From NCBI RefSeq assembly GCF_014696225.1, contig NZ_JACJPV010000003.1:1-64000 (forward strand): 64,000 nucleotides of DNA. The letters run 5' to 3'. The notes beneath the pieces were generated by a model that saw only the letters and a list, made by a program, of their open reading frames with translations, did not search any database and was not told where the DNA came from. The translations under genes and the position numbers were made by a program. Of the stretch, positions 17,230-29,100 are shown in pieces; position 1 is the stretch's first letter, and every line of letters starts with the position of its first letter. Origin of the DNA: Anabaena sp. FACHB-1237 (lineage in GTDB: Bacteria; Cyanobacteriota; Cyanobacteriia; Cyanobacteriales; Nostocaceae).

Positions 17230-18231
17230 ATGAGAAACGCTTGCACAACCGCGAGATTAACTCGCACTGCTAGGGTAATGTTAAATACATTGCTTGTAGC
17301 GATCGCTACTGTCACCTTTTTCCTGAGTAGTGATTTATTCACACCACAAACTGCTGCTGCTTACCCCTTTTGGGCGCAGGAAACCGCTCCTGCTACTCCC
17401 CGTGAAGCTACTGGGAGAATAGTTTGTGCTAACTGTCACCTAGCTTCTAAAGTCACAGAAATAGAAGTTCCCCAGTCTGTATTACCTGATACAGTATTTA
17501 AAGCGATCGTCAAGATCCCTTATGATCTGAGCGCACAACAAGTAGGTGCAGATGGTTCTAAGACTGGTTTAAACGTAGGTGCGGTGTTAATGTTGCCTGA
17601 AGGCTTCAAAATCGCCCCAGAAGACCGCATTCCTGAAGAACTTAAGAAAGAAGTTGGTGATCTGAGCTTTACTCAGTACACCGAAGACAAAGAGAATGTG
17701 GTTATAGTTGGACCTTTACCAGGAGAAGAATATCAAGAAATCGTCTTCCCCGTACTTTCACCTAACCCTGCTACTGACAAAAATATTCACTTTGGTAAAT
17801 ATGCTGTTCATGTAGGTGGAAACCGTGGTCGTGGACAAGTATACCCTACAGGTGAAAAGAGCAATAATAACCTCTTTACTGCTTCTAAAGCTGGCACAAT
17901 TAGTACAATTGGTCAAGAAGAAGATGAAGATGGTAATGTATTCTCTTTAGTCAATATTACCACTGCTTCAGGAGAAGTTGTTATTGATAAAGTACCTGCT
18001 GGTCCAGAATTAATAGTTAAAGAAGGACAAGTAGTCAAAGAAGGTGAAGCATTAACAAATAATCCTAACGTTGGTGGTTTTGGACAAAAAGACACAGAGA
18101 TTGTGTTACAAGATAGCTCCAGAGTTGCATGGTTAATAGCTTTCGTTTGTTTAATCATGATGGCGCAAGTAATGTTAGTGCTGAAGAAGAAGCAAGTAGA
18201 AAAAGTTCAAGCGGCAGAAATGAACTTCTAA
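17230..18231 (+). CDS. petA: Cytochrome f (apocytochrome, b6f complex)
   Basis: A 333-residue precursor. A signal peptide (hydrophobic [17 protein letters not shown]) ends near AAAYPFWAQ, where the mature Tyr serves as the axial heme ligand. The c-type heme motif is CANCH. Large and small beta domains follow, with the lysine patch and a C-terminal membrane anchor ([21 protein letters not shown]). It accepts electrons from the Rieske protein and passes them to plastocyanin or cytochrome c6. The gene is downstream of petC and is followed by a clear intrinsic terminator. Confidence 0.97.
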   Translation: MRNACTTARLTRTARVMLNTLLVAIATVTFFLSSDLFTPQTAAAYPFWAQETAPATPREATGRIVCANCHLASKVTEIEVPQSVLPDTVFKAIVKIPYDLSAQQVGADGSKTGLNVGAVLMLPEGFKIAPEDRIPEELKKEVGDLSFTQYTEDKENVVIVGPLPGEEYQEIVFPVLSPNPATDKNIHFGKYAVHVGGNRGRGQVYPTGEKSNNNLFTASKAGTISTIGQEEDEDGNVFSLVNITTASGEVVIDKVPAGPELIVKEGQVVKEGEALTNNPNVGGFGQKDTEIVLQDSSRVAWLIAFVCLIMMAQVMLVLKKKQVEKVQAAEMNF

Positions 18232-18282
18232 TTACTTCCAATAGACTCTAATTTATTTATTTGCTAAATTACTCAGATCCAG

Positions 18283-18307
18283 GACAGGCTTTAGCCTGTC
18301 TTTTTTT
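18283..18307 (+). terminator. Intrinsic terminator of petCA
   Basis: Hairpin gacaggct-tta-gcctgtc (arms match except at the loop edge) followed by seven or more T, about 50 bases after the petA stop codon. Confidence 0.9.
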
Positions 18308-18348
18308 ATATCATCTGTCAGTGGTCAGCTATTACCAATCACTAATCA

Positions 18349-19041
18349 CTAATCACCAATTAATCTACCATCTTCCATATTAATAATTCTGTCAGCAATA
18401 TCTAAAATGCGATGATCATGAGTGACTATCAAAATAGTACAATTTTGTTCCTTAGCTAATTGCTGCATTAGATTAACTACATCTCTACCTGACTTACTAT
18501 CTAAAGCTGCGGTAGGTTCATCAGCTAAAACTAATTGAGGATCACTAACTAAAGCACGAGCGATCGCTACCCGTTGTTTTTGTCCTCCAGACAAATTTTC
18601 AGGATAATAATTCATTCTCTGTGCTAAGTTTACAGCATTTAACATTAATTCTGATTTTTGATGAGCTTGTGATTGAGAAATATTTTTTTGCAATTCTAGG
18701 GACATTTTCACATTTTGCATCGCTGTTAAAAAATCTAGCAAATTATGGGCTTGAAAAATATAGCCAATTTGTCGACGTATTTGCACTAATTCCTGATTTG
18801 TACATCCATATAATTCCTGACCATTAAACTGTAAACTTCCTTCTTGTACAGAACGTAAGCCTCCAATTAAAGTTAATAAAGTGGTTTTTCCTGAACCAGA
18901 TGGTCCAGTCATAATCACAATTTCACCTGGATAAATAGTTAAGTTAATATCAAATAATGTCTGATTTCTTAATTTATGATTACCAAAATAATGATTAAGA
19001 TTAGTAATTTTTATTATGGCATCATTACTATAGTAATTCAT
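18349..19041 (-). CDS. devA: DevA-family ABC transporter ATPase
   Basis: A 230-residue ABC ATPase of the MacB/LolD-like group. Walker A is GPSGSGKTTLL, the Q-loop lies near GYIFQAHNLLDFL, the signature is LSGGQKQRVAIARAL, Walker B is LVLADEPTAALDS, and the switch His is in IVTHDHRIL. It is last in a devB-devC-devA operon. DevBCA of heterocyst-forming cyanobacteria works with TolC to export heterocyst glycolipid. The paralogue here is adjacent to a lipid-type PKS cluster, so a matched lipid cargo is likely (inference). Such genomes often carry several DevBCA paralogues, so the heterocyst role cannot be assigned by sequence alone. Confidence 0.88.
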   Translation of the reverse strand: MNYYSNDAIIKITNLNHYFGNHKLRNQTLFDINLTIYPGEIVIMTGPSGSGKTTLLTLIGGLRSVQEGSLQFNGQELYGCTNQELVQIRRQIGYIFQAHNLLDFLTAMQNVKMSLELQKNISQSQAHQKSELMLNAVNLAQRMNYYPENLSGGQKQRVAIARALVSDPQLVLADEPTAALDSKSGRDVVNLMQQLAKEQNCTILIVTHDHRILDIADRIINMEDGRLIGD

Positions 19042-19102
19042 AATTGATTACCTTTGATTAAGTTGTAAGTTGAAAAAATGCTTGTAAGATGCTTGCACTA
19101 CT

Positions 19103-20278
19103 TTAATTAAAAATTTCTGCGGGATCTAAATTGCGTAACTTATTAGTGGATAAAAATCCAGAAGTTAAACACATAAGAATGACAGAAACAAAAATTAAAA
19201 ATGCCTTATGTGTGTCCATAATAATTGGTAATTTAGTGGCATCTTTAGCAACATCATAGAGTCCTAAGGAAATAGCAAAACCGGGAATATAACCTAAGAC
19301 AGCTAAAATTAATGCTTGTTGAAAAACCACATTTAAAAGATATTTATTTTTAAAACCCATAGCTTTTAAAGTAGCAAATTCCACAAAATGAGAAGAGATA
19401 TTACTATAAAGAATTTGATAAACCACAATTACCCCAACTACAAAACCCATAATTACCATCAAATTAAATACAAAACCTATAGGGGTTCTTAAAGTCCAAT
19501 ATCTTTTTTCAAATTCTACAAAATCATGACGATTCATAATCATTACATCTGGAGGTAAATTAGCTTTGAGATTTACTAAAATCTTTTCAGGATCAAAACC
19601 TGGTTTAATATGAATTAAACCTATATCTATTTTATTAGCTACCCTATCTTGAAAAATTCTCATAAAGGTAGAAGAACCCACAATTAAATTACCATCTACA
19701 CCAAAAGAAGGACCAAGACTAAATAAACCACTAACTTTAACTTTATAACCAACAGTACCTAAATAACTAAATATTTCCATATTGACTGGTTTATTTTGGT
19801 TGTAATCACTAGCAATAAGTCCAAATTCAGGACGGGATGAGCGATCAAAAAATACCTGATCAGGAATTGTTAATAATTTAAAATCTTGTTGTAATTCTGG
19901 TAGTTTAAAGATGGACTTTACTGGGGAAAATCCTAAGACATAAATGGGATATTTTCGACCATTAATAGGATTTTTTAATTTAGCGAATTGGACATATAAA
20001 GGATCAACATTTTCCACACCATCAAAACCTAAAACTTGATATAAACGACTGCGGGGAAAACTTTGATTAGAGGTTAAAGATTGATATTGAGAACTAACAA
20101 TAAATAAATCACCTTGTAAATGATTATGTACTTGGGTAGCACTGTTATAAAGAGCATCTTGAAAACCTATTTGCATAAACATTAAAACTGCAACAAATGC
20201 AATTCCTGCCAATGCTACTAAAAAGCGTACCTTTTGTTTTATTAATTGTAACCAAGGTAAAGGTATATTTAAAATCAT
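19103..20278 (-). CDS. devC: DevC-family ABC exporter permease
   Basis: A 391-residue permease of the MacB/FtsX fold. It has an N-terminal membrane helix (VRFLVALAGIAFVAVLMFMQIGF) and a large extracytoplasmic domain (about residues 45-260). Three further helices follow (GFVFNLMVIMGFVVGVIVVYQIL; LLNVVFQQALILAVLGYIPGF; KAFLIFVSVILMCLTSGFLS). The opening IPLPWLQLIKQKVRFLVALA and the closing NLDPAEIF are family hallmarks. It lies 61 bases upstream of devA and 61 bases downstream of devB, all in one direction. Confidence 0.9.
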   Translation of the reverse strand: MILNIPLPWLQLIKQKVRFLVALAGIAFVAVLMFMQIGFQDALYNSATQVHNHLQGDLFIVSSQYQSLTSNQSFPRSRLYQVLGFDGVENVDPLYVQFAKLKNPINGRKYPIYVLGFSPVKSIFKLPELQQDFKLLTIPDQVFFDRSSRPEFGLIASDYNQNKPVNMEIFSYLGTVGYKVKVSGLFSLGPSFGVDGNLIVGSSTFMRIFQDRVANKIDIGLIHIKPGFDPEKILVNLKANLPPDVMIMNRHDFVEFEKRYWTLRTPIGFVFNLMVIMGFVVGVIVVYQILYSNISSHFVEFATLKAMGFKNKYLLNVVFQQALILAVLGYIPGFAISLGLYDVAKDATKLPIIMDTHKAFLIFVSVILMCLTSGFLSTNKLRNLDPAEIFN

Positions 20279-20339
20279 ATTTTTATTCCTAATAATAAAA
20301 TTGCAGTTGTAGATGTTGGTTTGTGTTCCTTAACCCAAC

Positions 20340-21563
20340 CTACAATATTTGAATAAATGCTTGTACCTGTAAATTAGTTAAATTGGAAACCCGTTGATTA
20401 TCTTGTGGTTTATCAATGCGAATTTTGACATCAACAATTTTATTATCTGTATCTGCACTAGGGTTATTAGTAAAGATATTTTGTTTACCAACTTGTAAAC
20501 CAATATCTATCACTGTACCTTTTAATTTTCCCATAAAAGCATCACTAGTAATTATCACTGATTGACCTAAACGAACTTTTTTAATATCCGTTTCATAGAC
20601 TTCTGCTACTACTAACATCTGTTGAGTTTGACCTAATTCTAGTATGCCATTATTACTAATTATTTCCCCTGGCCAAGCATGAATTTTGAGAATTTGTCCT
20701 TTTATTGGTGAATCAATAGCACTTAAATTTAATTCAGCTTGGGCTTGTTTTACAGATGCTTTAGCACTTTCTAAATTAGCTTGAGCTAGTTGTATATCTG
20801 TGGGACGAATTTCTTGAATACTAGTAAGTCGATATTCAGCTTCTGTTAATTGTTTTTGTAAGGTTTCTATAGTGCTATTAAGACGAGAATTAGCTTCATT
20901 TAGTTGTTGTTTTACTGTATCTCGACGTAGTTTTTTTGTGTCAGCATCACTGGCAGCGATCGCTCCATCTTGATATAATTTTTGATAACGTTTATTTTCT
21001 ATTTCTGCATTATTTAGTTCAAATTCTAAACGATTAATAGTTGCTTTTTGAGTGGAAATTTCCCCGCGCAATTCAGCTTTTAATCTAGCAATTGTTGCTT
21101 TTTGAGCAGAAATATCGCCACTTTTAGCTCCAGCTTCCACTTGTTTAAGACTCGCTTGGGCAACTTTTACTTGACGTTGAGCTTTTTCTAATGCTGCTAA
21201 ATGAGAATTATAATTATCAAGAATTGCGATTAATTGTCCTTGACTAACTATATCTCCTTTTTTAACAAATAGTTTATCAATTCTCACTCCTGCTTGTAAA
21301 TTAGGAGCAGAAAGACGAATTACTTCTCCTTGAGGTTCTAAACGTCCTAAAGCAGTAACAGTATTAATTTGGGGTGTACTAACTTTATTAGTAGGATTAT
21401 TGACTTTGTTAGATGTTAATTGAACAGGTATTTTGAATTTATTACAAAATCTCGAAATACTAGATACAGATAATATACTACTTAATAAAACTCCCGTACC
21501 TGCTAATATTATTGTCCACAAACTTACAGGTTTATCTAATAGCTGTTTATATTTGTGTACCAT
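20340..21563 (-). CDS. devB: DevB-family membrane fusion protein (HlyD-like)
   Basis: A 407-residue periplasmic adaptor. One N-terminal membrane helix (LWTIILAGTGVLLSSILSV) is followed by the diagnostic DevB segment TALGRLEPQGEVIRLSAP. Then come a lipoyl half-motif (GDIVSQGQLIAILDNYNSHL), a long alpha-hairpin coiled coil (about residues 120-270, Gln/Ala/Lys-rich), the second lipoyl half (IKGQILKIHAWPGEII) and a beta-barrel. In Anabaena DevB links the DevCA pump to TolC and is needed for glycolipid layer formation. It is first gene of devBCA. A small HTH-like gene lies 150 bases upstream on the same strand, across an inverted repeat. Confidence 0.92.
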   Translation of the reverse strand: MVHKYKQLLDKPVSLWTIILAGTGVLLSSILSVSSISRFCNKFKIPVQLTSNKVNNPTNKVSTPQINTVTALGRLEPQGEVIRLSAPNLQAGVRIDKLFVKKGDIVSQGQLIAILDNYNSHLAALEKAQRQVKVAQASLKQVEAGAKSGDISAQKATIARLKAELRGEISTQKATINRLEFELNNAEIENKRYQKLYQDGAIAASDADTKKLRRDTVKQQLNEANSRLNSTIETLQKQLTEAEYRLTSIQEIRPTDIQLAQANLESAKASVKQAQAELNLSAIDSPIKGQILKIHAWPGEIISNNGILELGQTQQMLVVAEVYETDIKKVRLGQSVIITSDAFMGKLKGTVIDIGLQVGKQNIFTNNPSADTDNKIVDVKIRIDKPQDNQRVSNLTNLQVQAFIQIL

Positions 21564-21642
21564 AGGTTTCAGTTAATTATTAATTTGCTGATTATTAGAT
21601 TAATTAGTAATTTTGTTGATGATGAATATTAAAAGTTTGTGA

Positions 21643-21694
21643 GGTGCGTCAGAATCACTTCTGAAAAGTAGCAATTTTTATTTTCTGACGCACC
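21643..21694. repeat. Inverted repeat (ggtgcgtcagaa arms) between devB and the HTH-like gene
   Basis: Perfect 12-base arms (ggtgcgtcagaa and ttctgacgcacc) with a 28-base spacer. It shares the tgcgtcag core with MITE family B. On the minus strand it could form a hairpin between the two genes and reduce read-through. Confidence 0.65.
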
Positions 21695-21712
21695 CTACTA
21701 GAGATTTTGTAA

Positions 21713-22042
21713 CTATTTTTGTAGTGCCACCTCTTTTTCTTTTTTCTTCTTCATAATTGCCAAGTATTCATTGCGTGTTCCATCTATACGATAGTGATCA
21801 CAAATTTGGCAAAGTTTCAGAAGATCCAAGCGACTAAATATTTTTTGATGTTCGATATTATTATCATTTCTCCAGCGCCAAAAAGTGGTTCTATCAATAC
21901 GACGATTACTTTCTGGCCACCTTCTTTTTGATAAAAAATCTACCAATTCATCTTCATAAAATGAGTAACCTTTAGGTAATTTGAGGAGTATTTCTCGTAA
22001 CTCATTTAATGGAATGAGTGGCTCTAAATCAGATAATCTCAT
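21713..22042 (-). CDS. Small HTH-like protein, candidate regulator
   Basis: A 109-residue charged protein that I cannot place in a named family. The centre IDRTTFWRWRNDNNI looks like a recognition helix after a short turn (preceded by EDELVDFLSKRRWPESNRR), similar to MerR- or excisionase-type HTHs where a T-x-W-R-W pattern occurs. The C-terminus is a basic tail (MKKKKEKEVALQK). It has no signal or membrane segment. It is on the same strand as devBCA, upstream of them, and divergent from the PKS cluster across a 1.1 kb spacer, a place typical of a pathway regulator. DNA binding is inference. Confidence 0.65.
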   Translation of the reverse strand: MRLSDLEPLIPLNELREILLKLPKGYSFYEDELVDFLSKRRWPESNRRIDRTTFWRWRNDNNIEHQKIFSRLDLLKLCQICDHYRIDGTRNEYLAIMKKKKEKEVALQK

Positions 22043-23050
22043 ACCAGCAAGCCCTTATAATTTGTGTATAGCTCGTTTTCTTGAAGTTCTATAGCTAGTT
22101 ATTACCTGGGTCAGATACTACCAGTAAAATTTACTCTTTTATACCTGAATTACCTAGCAAATGCTATATTTTGCAATACGGTTTTATTAGCATTCTGCTA
22201 AAATCAACAAAGATCAAGAAGTTGTTTATTGTGGGATACACCTTACTGGTTGGTGATGTTGACAAAAGATAGTTTGATAATTTGATATATCAGGTGATTT
22301 GGTTAATTTATCCTTTATTTAACCTATTATCAATTACCATTAATCTGATGAAAACACCAGTCTTTGTTTATGGTTTTCAGTAAGCATTCAGCTTTCATTA
22401 AGCTTATATTTCTGTTTTTTTTAGCCTTTTGCTGATAGCTGACTGCTAAATGCTTACTGTTTTCAATCATTAATAATAGATGGATTATTTTTGATTTTCA
22501 ACCCTTATGCAACAATTTGATTTATGAATATAGTATGACGATTTTATTTAATTATGGAAAATCATTGTTCATAAATCATGTTATTGATTATCTCAGAGTT
22601 TTGATGAAGTTAAAACTTTTTTGCAAAATAAATCTTATTTTTCTACTTTTAGATATATTTTTTGATGATCAATATGTTAATTAGTTAAAAATATGTCTGG
22701 AGATAGATTCATTGCAATTCAAAAAGATGGCTGATTTTTTAATAGCTGTTGCAGGCATCTTGCCTGCACTACTATTATGACTATATGCAATTTATATGCA
22801 ACTTTGGTAATTTTGTTTTCAAGTCAGATAATAATGAATATATTGGATAAGTAAATATTTCGCAAAATACGAATTTATCAATTTTATTTGCAGAACTTTT
22901 TTAAGTTGGGCAGAAGTTGCGTATAAGTTGTTATAAAGTAGTCACCAAAAGGTATTTTTATTGAACCATAGAATTGTGTGAACATTATCTAATTTTTGCT
23001 GGTGTTACCTAATTACTTTTAATTATTTTACCCTATTTTACCACTATTGA
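22043..23050. other. 1 kb divergent promoter region before the PKS cluster
   Basis: No gene seen. Very AT-rich, with a dispersed palindrome (22751-22767, gcaggcatcttgcctgc) and remnants of the tgatagctgactgc repeat near 22428. It must hold the PKS promoter and probably that of the HTH/dev side. I could not pick out a convincing NtcA (GTA-N8-TAC) or -10 site by eye. Confidence 0.5.
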
Positions 23051-23167
23051 ACTAGTGAAGATACTGTCATAGCTGCGGCCACCAAAATTGAAACTATTTT
23101 AGCACAATTGCAAGATGATATTAGCAATTGTGAAGAGATGCTGTTAGAGCTAATAAAGGTGAAGTAA
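23051..23167 (+). pseudogene. Start-less small ORF immediately upstream of the PKS gene
   Basis: An open frame of 38 codons ends with TAA three bases before the PKS start codon. The encoded peptide (TSEDTVIAAATKIETILAQL, then QDDISNCEEMLLELIKVK) looks like a real amphipathic helical protein. No ATG or GTG lies upstream in frame; only an internal TTG (codon 20) or ATG (codon 30) exists, and TGA precedes it. I take it as the 3' relic of a small gene once coupled to the PKS, or a gene using a rare start. Confidence 0.4.
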
Positions 23168-23170
23168 AAT

Positions 23171-26100
23171 ATGTCTGATAATTCTCCAAATATCAATTCT
23201 GTAAATAGTCAGAGATTGCATGAAATTAATCATAGGTTGCAGAAAACAAATGTAGCAATTATTGGTATGGCGGGTATATTTCCTGAAGCTCGTAATTTGC
23301 AGGAATATTGGCAGAATATTTTAGACAAAATAGATTGTATTCGTGATGTTCCTCCTTCTCGTTGGAATATTGAAGATTATTATGATCCTAATCCTAAAGC
23401 AGAGGATAAAACCTATTGTAAACGCGGTGGTTTCTTGCCAGATGTTGATTTTAATCCGATGGAATTTGGCTTACCACCTAACATTTTAGAGGTGACAGAT
23501 ATTTCTCAGTTATTGGGTTTGTTGGTGGCAAAACACGCCATGGAGGATGCAGGTTATGGTAATAATCGTGAGTTTAATCGAGAGAAAGTTGGTGTAATAT
23601 TAGGTGTAGCAATTGGTGGACGATTAGCTGTTCCTCTGGGTGCAAGATTGCAATTTCCTGTGTGGGAAAAAGTTTTAAAAAGTAGTGGTTTATCAACAGA
23701 AGATACTCAAAAAATTATTGAGAAAATTAAAAGTGGATATGTGCAATGGGAAGAAAATGCTTTTCCTGGAATGTTGGCAAATGTGATTTCTGGACGCATT
23801 GCTAACCGCTTTGATTTTGGTGGTATTAATTGTGTCGTTGATGCTGCTTGCGCTAGTTCTTTAGGTGCGCTAAGAATGGCTGTGAGTGAATTAGTTGAAT
23901 ATCGTGCTGATATGATGTTGACTGGTGGCGTAGATACGGATAACTCTATTTTCGCCTATATGTGCTTTAGCAAAACTCCCGCTGTTTCTCCTGGGGATAA
24001 GGTTAAACCATTTGATGTTGATGCTGATGGGATGATGCTAGGTGAAGGAGTAGGGATGTTAGTGTTAAAACGTTTAGAAGATGCAGAACGAGATGGCGAT
24101 CGCATTTATGCAGTTATTAAAGGTATTGGCACTTCCAGCGATGGTAAATATAAAAGTATCTATGCTCCTCGTGCTGAGGGTCAAATTAAATCTTTAGTTC
24201 GTGCATATACAGATGCCGGATTTTCACCAAGCACCGTAGGCTTAATAGAAGCGCATGGTACAGGAACAATGGTAGGAGACCCTACGGAGTTCGCATCAAT
24301 TAGGGAAGTTTTTAGCACAAATAACCCGCAAAAACAACATATTGCATTAGGAACAGTTAAATCTCAGATAGGACATACTAAAGCAGCCGCAGGTGCAGCT
24401 AGTATGATTAAAATTGCCTTATCATTACATCACAAAGTTTTACCACCTACCATTAACGTAACTCAACCTCATCCTAAATTAAACATTGAAAACTCGCCAT
24501 TTTATTTGAATACAGAAACCCGGCCTTGGGTAACTCATCCCAGTCAACCAAGAAGAGCAGGAGTTAGCGCTTTTGGCTTTGGTGGTACAAATTATCATGT
24601 AGTTTTGGAAGAATATCAACATGAACATCATCATTCTTATCGCTTACATCAAACTCCACAAACAATACTTTTATCTGCACCAACTCCCCAAGAATTATTA
24701 TCTCGCTGTCAAAATATTCACCAACAATTAACAGCAGCAAATCAACAAAATTATCAACAAAAATACTATCAACAATTATTAATTGATAGTCAAAATCAAG
24801 AACTTCCTAATAACTATGCCAGAGTGGGTTTTGTAGTTAGGAATTTAGCTCAACTTCAAGAATATTTGCAAATAATCATTGACAATTTACCAAAACAATT
24901 AACAACAACATCCTGGGAACATCCCAAAGGAATTTATTACCGAAAAACAGGAATAGAAACCACAGGAAAAGTAGTAGCTTTATTTTCTGGACAAGGTTCA
25001 CAATATTTAGAAATGGGACGAGAATTAGTAATTAATTTTCCTGATTTTCGTCAAACATACACTCACATAGATAACCTTTTATCTGCCGATGGTTTACAGT
25101 CATTATCCACAGTTATTTTTCCAAATCCAGCATTTAATCAACAACAAAAACAACAGCAAATAGCAACTTTGCAAAAAACAGAATATGCCCAACCAGCTAT
25201 CGGTATATTTAGTGCAGGATTATATAAAATATTGCAAAAGGCAGGCTTTAAGCCTGATTTTTTAGCCGGGCATAGTTTTGGAGAAATTACCGCCTTATGG
25301 GCTGGAGGTGTATTAAGTGAAGAAGATTATTTATTCTTAATTAAAACTAGAGGACAGGCAATGGCCACCCCACCAAATCCCACCTTGGATGCTGGAGCAA
25401 TGTTAGCGGTAAAAGGTGATATTAGTCGGGTAATGGACATAGTTAAAGACTTTTCACAACTGGTAATTGCTAATAAAAATTCACCACAACAACTAGTATT
25501 AGCTGGTAAAAAATCGGAGATTGATAAAGTTGATTATCTTCTGAAAAATCAAGGTTTTACTACTATTTTATTGGGAGTTTCAGCGGCATTTCATACTCCT
25601 TTAGTTGCCCATGCTCAAAAACCTTTTGCTCAAGCTATTGAAAAGGTAACATTTACAGAAGCAGCGATTCCTGTTTATAGTAATGTTACTGGTAGTTGTT
25701 ATCCCCAGCAACCACAAGCGATGCAGAAAATCCTCAAAGAACAATTATTAAACCAGGTGTTATTTCAGCAGGAAATTGAAAATATTTATGCTGCTGGTGG
25801 TTATATATTTGTAGAATTTGGTCCCAAAAATGTTCTCACAAATTTAGTTAAAGAAATTCTGCAAAATAAACCTCATATTGCTATTGCAGTTAATCCTAAT
25901 GCACGGAAAGATAGTGATTTTAGTTTACGAGAAGCAGTAGTTCAATTACAGGTAGCAGGATTATCTTTAAAAAATTTAGATCCTTATCAAGTCGTTAATC
26001 AAATTCCTGAAGTGCAGCAAAATCGAGTTTTAAATGTCTGTTTAAACAGCACAAATATTAATGAAAAATCACAAAAAGCCTTTGCTAAAGCCTTAGAAAA

Positions 26101-29100
26101 TGGACATAGAATTAATGCTCAAACAGTTGTGCAAGAAGTTCCAAAAGTTAATCAAATAAATGAGGTTAATAAGATAGAAAATGCTGATCCAATTCTGGAT
26201 AATTTAGATAAATTAATCCGAGAATTTCATCAGCAACAACATGAAATTGTGCAAATTCATCAACAGGCATTAAAAAATCATGCAGAATATACCAAAGCAT
26301 TTTCTCAATTAATGCAGGAACATTATTCATTATTAAAAAATAGTGAGTTTAATCAGCAGCAAGAACAAATTAAACAATTAGTAATTTCTAATTCAGCATC
26401 TAATATGATGCAGTTACATGAACATCAAAGTGATACTATTCGTATTCATGAAGAATATCTTAAATATCAACAGGAATGTACTCAAAATTATTTTCAATTA
26501 GTGGAAGAACATTATCAATTACTAAATTCTTCACAAAATTCTTCACAAGATGTTACTAATTCCCCTGTGCTGAAAACTGCTAACTTAGTAAATCAAGGAA
26601 TTAGTCTTTCTGCTTCCTTTGAGAACAATTTTAATTTTACTGATAGCTTCAATTTTGTTAGTTCAGTTCCAGAAGTTTCAGAAGTTTCAGAAGTAGAAAA
26701 AACTCCCATTGAGATAGATATATCTACTTTGAATGAAACATTTTTAAATGTAGTCAGTGAAAAAACAGGTTATCCAGTGGAAATGTTAGAACTTTCTATG
26801 GATATTGAAGCAGATTTAGGAATTGATTCTATTAAAAGAGTGGAAATTTTAGGAGGTTTATTAGAACTTTATCCTGATTTACCTAAACCTAATCATCAAG
26901 AACTTGGGGAGTTAAGAACTTTAGGCGAAATTGCTGAATATATCCACAATTTAGTTAACAATTCAGGTAATTTCTTTCCCGATAGTTTAACAGTAAATTC
27001 AGAGTTAGGAATTTCTACTGTAGACATTTCTTCAGAGCAAATATTAGTTGAAGTTCCTGTTTCTAAAATTGTAGAAATACCTGAAAATATCAGTGATATT
27101 CTCTTAAATGTAGTCAGTGAAAAAACAGGTTATCCAGTGGAAATGTTAGAACTTTCTATGGATATCGAAGCAGATTTAGGAATTGATTCTATTAAAAGAA
27201 TGGAAATTTTAGGAGGTTTATTAGAACTTTATCCTGATTTACATAAACCCAATCCTGAAGAACTTGGGGAGTTAAGAACTTTAGCAGAAATTACTGAATT
27301 TATCAAACATCAAGGGTTAGGAATTACCCAGTTAGTCAACGTAGAAACAAGCACAAATATAGAGGATAGTCATCAAGAAAGTAATGATAATATCCTGCGA
27401 AATGTAGCGAGATTAAAACCACTTACTGAACCTGATTTCTTAGATTTCTCATTACCTGAAAACCACATTATTTTAATTACTGATGATGGTTTTACTACTG
27501 AAAAATTAGCTGTCACTGTCAAAGCAAAAGGTTGGAAACCTGTAGTTTTAAGTTTTCCTGCTATGCAATCAAATATTACTGAAAGCATAGATAGAGTAAT
27601 TTTAAGTGATTGGAATGAGGAAACTTTAAAACAACAATTAAACTACATTGCAGATAATTATGGTTCTGTAGGTGCTTTTATTCATCTCCATCCAATTATT
27701 GAAAGTAGTGATCATTGGGAGAATGTACGCTTTTTAAAACTAGAAAAATCTATTGTTTTGCAGGTGTTTTTAATTGCCAAATATCTGCAATTACCATTAA
27801 ATAAAGCTGCTAATTTAACTAGAAGTTGCTTTATTAATGTGGTACGTTTAGATGGACAATTTGGACTAGGAAAAACAGACAATAAAACCAATAAAGCAAA
27901 GAATTTTGGTGTTATTGGTGCAGGATTATTAGGATTAACCAAGAGTCTTAATCAAGAATGGGACAAGGTATTTTGCCGTAGTTTAGATTTAAGTCCAAAT
28001 TTAGATCCAGAAACATCAATCAAACATATTCTTGCAGAAATTCATGATCCTAATTTGTTGATTCAAGAGGTAGGATATAGTGATCAAGAAAGAGTTACTC
28101 TAGTTGCAGATTCTCCCACAGTATTAACTAGTAACCAATCATTAACTATTACTAAAGATGATGTATTTTTAGTTAGTGGTGGTGCAAAAGGAATTACAGC
28201 TAAATGTGTGATCAAAATTGCCAAAGAATATCAATGTAAGTTCATTCTTTTAGGACGTTCTGCTGTGGAAATATTACCTCCTTGGGCAGAAAATTGTGAT
28301 CAAGAAGGGGAATTGAAAAAGTTAATTTTAGCAGATTTTCAAGCAAGAGGAGAAAATATTACACCAATAATTATCCAAAAACACTATCAAAAAATTGTTT
28401 CTCAGAAAGAAATTAATCAAACGTTGCAAGCAATTGAACAAGCAGGAGGAAAAGTCAAATATGTAAATGTAGATGTTACTAATGGAGTGTTATTAGCGGC
28501 TAAAATTAGGAAAAATATCGCTGATTTTGGAGAAATTACAGGTATAGTTCATGGTGCTGGAAATTTAGCAGATAAACGCATTGAAAATAAAACAGTTGAA
28601 GATTTTGAAACAGTTTATGGTGCGAAAGTTAAGGGTTTAGAAAACCTCCTGCAATGTGTAGAATTAACGCAATTAAAACATTTAATTCTCTTTTCTTCTG
28701 TCGTGGGATTTTATGGAAATGCAGGACAAACAGATTATGCGATCGCTAACGAAATTCTCAATAAAACTGCCCATATTATCAAACATAATTACCCCCATTG
28801 TCATACCCTAGCTATTAACTGGGGACCTTGGGAAACTGGGATGGTATCAGCAGAATTAAAAAAGGCATTTCAAGCAAGAGGAATTAACACTATTCCTCTA
28901 GAAATAGGACCCAGCAAATTAGTTAATGAACTAAAAAATCCTGTTTTAGATACACCACAAATCGTCATTGGTAGTCCATTAAATTACATTCCTTTCTCCT
29001 TAGATAGTGAATTAAAGAACTATCGCATTACCCGCAAATTAACATTAGCAGAAAACCCATTTTTGCTAGATCATGTTATTGCTAATTGTCCCGTACTTCC

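Noticed and set aside
18349..21563. Calling this operon the heterocyst devBCA outright
   Set aside because: Nostocales genomes often carry several DevBCA paralogues; sequence alone does not show which is the developmental one.
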